Assembly (NCBI GenBank): GCA_907163375.1
Contig: CAJQUW010000558.1
Coordinates: forward strand, 124,001-188,000
Origin: Prostheceraeus crozeri
Lineage: Eukaryota; Platyhelminthes; Polycladida; Euryleptidae
Direction of reading: 5' to 3'
DNA length: 64,000 nucleotides
Position 1 is the stretch's first letter. Each line of letters begins with the position of its first letter. A program made the translations under genes and the position numbers. This document shows, piece by piece, positions 59,908 through 64,000 of the stretch. Under the pieces are notes generated by a model, which worked only from the letters and a program-made list of their open reading frames with translations, made no database searches and had not been told where the DNA came from.

Positions 59908-60054
59908 TTATAGTCCCCTCAGAAAATCATCGATTTCACGCATTCTCAAACATAGCAAGTGGTTTTCTAACTTTTCTTGTTCCTCAATTAACTCAGGACT
60001 CCATGCCAACTCCTTCCTGATAAAAGTAATGCATGTTTTGAACGAACTATGGAC
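59908..60054 (-). CDS. Possible alternative terminal exon
   Basis: Acceptor TTGGTTGGTCTTACAG ends at 60055. The exon opens in phase 0 and reads VHSSFKTCITFIRKELAWSP then ELIEEQEKLENHLLCLRMRE and IDDFLRGL before a TAA, 49 codons in all. The helical, charged character looks coding. The donor at 60941 is also phase 0, so this exon could follow the 61.5-60.9 kb exon as an alternative 3' end. No clear polyadenylation signal is seen. May be chance. Confidence 0.3.
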   Translation of the reverse strand, partial: VHSSFKTCITFIRKELAWSPELIEEQEKLENHLLCLRMREIDDFLRGL

Positions 60055-60940
60055 CTGTAAGACCAACCAATCAATCATACAAAGCTGTCTCTTTCTTATC
60101 AATGTCATATCACTGACTTTTCTGCATGCGTGCATGAAACTGCATTAAAATGTGAAGAAAAACACAAATTTGAACACCCTCGCTTCTGCATATGGTAATG
60201 AGTCTTGAAATATTTGAAGCGAATATATTCGTGGCGTCGTTTTAAGCTTCGTTCTCTATCTCTCCGCTCATAAACAAGAAAATCATAAGGAGAATTTTAC
60301 TTTTGACAAATTTTGTCGTTTTATCATGGGCGTTTTCATTTCTTTTTCATGAAGGGAAATAAAAAAACGATGTATGAACGACAAAATTCATATGCTATAA
60401 AAACATAACATGATACTACTTATAAAAAGAAGTAACATGTCATGGCATCATCCATTTATGATGGAGGTACTAATTGCTTGTTTGTTTACCGACACCTTCA
60501 CATCTGCAATGGTGTTCAATTATTTTAACTCCAAAATAGTTACGGTATGCTTGATCTAAATTGGAATTGCTTGTTGGTCTCTCATGGAATACTGACACTG
60601 TTAACGTTCACCCTGATTTGAGCCACACCCTTGCTTTCCCTGTTTTGCAGACTTTCAAAATTGAACAATGTTTGCAGTTTCAACTTCTATTTTATTCGAT
60701 TTTGAAAGCTATTTTATTCGATGAGATGGAAACGCGTGAGCTAAAAAATTGAATATATGAGCCCATAATCGCATTTTGTAGGTTATCCCTCACGCTTCCT
60801 CCTGCAAGTACTCAACATCCGAACATATCCCTACGCCTGCATCACACTGACACCGCTCCAATTCATCACGCTCTTTCAAACATCTTTAGGGTCATCATCT
60901 GCTTCATGTGATCATCGTCATGTATTGGAGAGATGCTCAC

Positions 60941-61512
60941 CTGTGCAAGCGCGCTCACTCGGCCTGGCCCACCGGCAGCTGAGCCAATTCTACCCAGGCC
61001 ATGAGATCGGGCTGCAGGAGGTTGATGGGATGCCATGGCTGACATGGAGAGAGGAGGAAGGGTTCCGCTTCGGATGAGCTGTTCACCACCAGTCTGCAGA
61101 CTGCGGCCACGAAGTCCGGACCTCAGTAGCGATTCTTCCTCGTGGAAGGGTGTCCGAGACCTGTCGAGCGGTGCCAACCGGCCTCTGCCGCGTGTCCGCG
61201 CGGAGGGCAGGCGTGTTGATGACGGAGGCCGGCGGGGAAGAGAGGAGCTTGGGCGGCGTCCATGAGGCACCACCGGCGGAGATTCGGGGATGTCGTGGAG
61301 GCTGGAGCGTTCCCGAGTCTGCAGTGTCTTAATTGAGATGTGCAGCAGCGAGGCTAGAGTCCCTTCATCCACCGGAGTGGAAGGAGAGGGGCGGGAGAGG
61401 CGCGCGAAGGTGAGATCTCGAGGAGGGAGGTCAGTCCGCGCCGACGTGAAATTCTCCTCGTGAGTCGGACTGAGCGGGAGAACAGGGAGGATGTCCACGT
61501 CTTTCGGCTGAC
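60941..61512 (-). CDS. Long coding exon of the unrecognised minus-strand gene
   Basis: Acceptor TTTTTATCATCTACAG and donor TTGCACAG|GTGAGC bound 572 bp of GC-rich DNA. With two bases completing a split codon it reads 190 open codons: QPKDVDILPVLPLSPTHEEN, a Ser/Pro/Arg-rich stretch with PSSSLPRRPPSSTRLPSA and RTRGRGRLAPLDRSRTPF, and ends GGPGRVSALAQ. No stop occurs, while the other minus frames are closed. The composition suggests a disordered, basic, probably phosphorylated tail of a larger protein, with the domain-bearing exons lying beyond the window. The high GC content contrasts sharply with the flanks, as for a constrained coding exon. Confidence 0.75.
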
Positions 61513-62880
61513 CTGTAGATGATAAAAACGCGAGTTACCGCTTCGATCAATGCACACAGATTCTCATTATCCTTTACATTGTTTACGAACAGAAAACGAA
61601 CTCGATGTAATTGATAAGAACATTGGTGGAGATATGGAAGTGACATGATCTGATCTCTTCTTGTGTCTCTTATGGAAATAAAAGAAGAAAATTAAACCAA
61701 AACGTTTTGAATAATAACTGCTAATAAATTATAAAATTATTCAAATCATGTTTTTGTTTCAATTATCTCATTTTTCATTATACTCCTCCATGACATGTTC
61801 AAATGGTCACTGGACAGTCTTTCTGAATTGTTTAATCTGAAAAGGCTCATCCAGTGAAATATTGTTGGATAGTTTTTGCTACAGAAATCCGACATTCCAT
61901 AACGGACACTGTAAAACGGATATGTTCATTAAGAATAATAACACACCAGCCACAGCGCTGAACGAAAGGTCTACCTTTGCCAGGCAACAGTTAGGCATCG
62001 TTCCTTCGTCATCGAACTTCATCAAGATTCGCGATTATTGCCACCTCTTTGAAAACAGATTTCTTTTCATAAAATAGCTGAGGCAAGAGGCTTTAACTAT
62101 TGCATGATCTACCATTTGATCACTTTTAAGATCTAGCGTTATTGACGAAGATCAGTGCCGAAATGTGCAACTGAATTGACTAAAACAATCAACTATTTTC
62201 ACTAATGTTAATAAAAACGACGAAAAATTGGGTATCTATGTTTTGAGAACGATGAGTATTTCGAGTTCATTTTGAGTAATGAATATATACAAGGATTCAT
62301 AAATAAAGTCTGATGAGTAATGAATATATACAAGGATTCATAAATAAAGTCTGATAATGCTTAGGATTCTTTAATGTATAATACAAATAATGGACTCAAT
62401 TGATAGAAAATGTACGTATACATGGGGAAATACAGCATCAATGTTTATGTGGTATTCTGGTAATGGCGCATGAATTGCATCATCCTGAACATTGACATTG
62501 ATCCCATTGTTCCCATCTCCCTATGGTTCTGCTGTCTCTATTGTTGTGCTGTCATTTTTGACATTAATTGTCATGTTTAGAGTGTGATGAAATTCAATTT
62601 CATATACAAGTCAGGACTTGATTGATCGCTTTCTGGTTGGATAGTTCGAGATCTTAGTATAAGAAACTTGTCGGTGTCAGATTTCATACCTAGATTGTCT
62701 ATAACATGTGACCATCAGCCCTTCGTGAAGTAACACTTCATCACTGATGGTCCGCCGAACTTTCTATTTAAATATGCGATGACACGTCTGATAAATGGAA
62801 TGTGTGCAGTGAATGTCAATTCAACTCTTCACGTCTGCATTCAAATCAAACAGGTTTGTATAATATGCCATTACACGCAT
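61513..62880. other. AT-rich intron or intergenic DNA
   Basis: No recognised exon. Contains one perfect 41-bp tandem duplication (62274-62355). Confidence 0.4.
62274..62355. repeat. 41-bp perfect tandem duplication
   Basis: GAGTAATGAATATATACAAG and the following 21 bases occur twice, directly adjacent (62274-62314 and 62315-62355), without a difference. Recent slippage or duplication. Confidence 0.95.
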
Positions 62881-62885
62881 TGCAG

Positions 62886-63213
62886 ATTCCTAGCCAGTTC
62901 CTTACCGCGCAGGAGTCTACCACTTTCGATTGGAACATTGGATCTGGGTCACGCAGATAAATTGTTGTTTCTACGGCACAGCCGCAGGCCGTCGAATCAT
63001 TTATCCCCAGCGTCTCTATCGTACACGGGAAATATTGAGATAGTCAAAAGGACAGCCGTAATCAATCCCTTAAGTACAAATGATTTTTCTGAAGCTGAAC
63101 TGTACCCCTTAAACAGTAACTTCCTCACCCACCCAACCACGGGAGCACATGTGAATCTGTTTGATGTGATGGGACATTTGGGTTACTATTTGTTTTATTT
63201 AAATTATCTTTGA
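62886..63213 (+). CDS. Candidate terminal exon, strand uncertain
   Basis: The acceptor TTACACGCATTGCAG ends at 62885. In phase 2 the plus strand is open for 108 codons (FLASSLPRRSLPLSIG ... IEIVKRTAVINPLSTNDF ... HPTTGAHVNLFDVMG) to TGA at 63211-63213. The region is less AT-rich than its flanks. On the opposite strand a shorter frame with CGCAVETTIYLRDPDPMF and a donor GCGCG|GTAAGG could be an exon instead, though its phase does not fit the exon at 61512. Which strand is used, if any, cannot be decided here. Confidence 0.3.
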
Positions 63214-64000
63214 CCGGAGCTACGAGGAGATATAAGATCATCTGAACGCTACTTAAGTTTAGCTGTTACTACACAGAAGCGAGTCTCAAAAAAGTAACAT
63301 AGACATCTTCACATGCTATACTATGATGCATGTGTTGTCATATCAATTGATTAAGAAACTTTCAGTTCTAATAATCCAAGAAAGCATGGTGGCGTTTTAA
63401 GAGATTGAAGCATTCTAACTGAATAAATTTGATTTAAGGTTAAACATTTTAGGGCAATTCCATAAATAACGCACAGACGTTCTGACACATATTCGTCATT
63501 TCTTATCATGAAGCAATGCGACTTCAACCATGAAAATTTCACCATTTCATGCCAAATTGGTCTGAAATATTAATCACTTTTCAGGTACTTAATAGTAGTC
63601 CCTCTTTTGAAGCTAGAGGCCATAAGGTCACTATAACGCACGGATTACGCACGTAACTCGGGGTCATCATTTCTTATCATCCTCTCCTATCAGGGTATGA
63701 TGGACTTTAAAGAGAAATCATTCGATATTTGAATCAGCTGATTATAGCTGAACTAGTATTCGAGTCAGACTAAAAGATCTGACACTTCTCGCAAGCCTGA
63801 GCTTCCTCTATCGACTATATTTTGATCAGGCATTTTTCGCACTTGATGACTCAGTTTCTACACAGCTAATTTGTTTTGTTTTATTCCTTTAATCAGCAAC
63901 ATATTTATTTAGGTCAACTTCTAATTAGGAAATAATGTCTAGGTATCACATGCGTTCCCAGCATCTATGAACCCAAATTTCACTAAATTGATCAGTGATG
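63214..64000. other. Right end of the window, nothing recognised
   Basis: AT-rich with a few stretches that look like old repeat DNA (for example ATAACGCAC occurring near 63,465 and, as a related form, near 63,635). No coding sequence recognised. Confidence 0.35.

Larger units (their letters stand above)
53480..60900. other. Large intron or intergenic AT-rich region
   Basis: If the exons at 61.5-60.9 and 53.5-53.2 kb are joined directly, this is a 7.47-kb intron. It holds a long near-perfect hairpin (56,607-56,716), a possible alternative exon (59,908-60,054) and many short ORFs with no recognised motif. Confidence 0.5.

Noticed and set aside
62900-63020. Minus-strand exon with CGCAVETTIYLRDPDPMF as part of the 51-61 kb gene
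   Set aside because: Its donor is in phase 0 whereas the exon at 61512 needs a phase-1 donor, and its acceptor is weak; kept only as an alternative in the plus-strand candidate entry.

Overview
The window looks like nuclear DNA of an animal, probably a (marine) invertebrate; the phylum cannot be fixed from the sequence. It is AT-rich, has GT-AG introns and AATAAA signals, and is full of DNA transposons and LINE fragments. Recognisable host genes are few: OST4 (39 codons, minus strand, 26.4-26.6 kb), the Sm core protein B/B' (SNRPB, plus strand, 45.5-46.1 kb) and the 3' part of an unrecognised multi-exon minus-strand gene (exons at 61.5-60.9, 53.5-53.2 and 51.35-51.28 kb whose splice phases fit together).

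Layout. 1-18.5 kb is a tandem array of a ~4.5 kb unit: three nearly identical copies, then one diverged and rearranged edge copy. 18.5-21.5 kb holds a possible promoter/first exon and a short coding-like stretch. 21.5-24.8 kb is a minus-strand P-superfamily (THAP9-like) transposon with three exons, broken by frameshifts. OST4 follows. 26,723-31,463 is a complete-ended but broken DNA transposon with perfect 30-bp inverted repeats, an ATTT target duplication, subterminal repeats, a two-exon transposase with a TDNC-GQNKN motif, a 48-bp coding minisatellite and a nested mariner-type MITE. It lies directly upstream of the OST4 splice acceptor, so it may sit in the OST4 5' intron.

32.6-40.9 kb is a graveyard: three LINE-derived fragments, a tRNA-Thr-like sequence, a ~340-bp fold-back element, a 762-bp inverted-repeat element with a 6-bp target duplication, and a hAT transposase remnant. 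42.9-45.1 kb is a hAT-like non-autonomous element with a second one nested inside it, just upstream of the SNRPB exon. 47.9-49.8 kb holds a decayed coding-like stretch and a 33-bp minisatellite with a 314-codon acidic frame. 49.8-64 kb is mostly AT-rich intron or intergenic DNA around the minus-strand gene, with one striking 42-bp-arm hairpin at 56.6 kb.

The host genes are not functionally linked as far as can be seen: OST4 belongs to ER N-glycosylation, SNRPB to the spliceosome. Most of the structure reflects repeated transposon insertion and recent tandem duplication.
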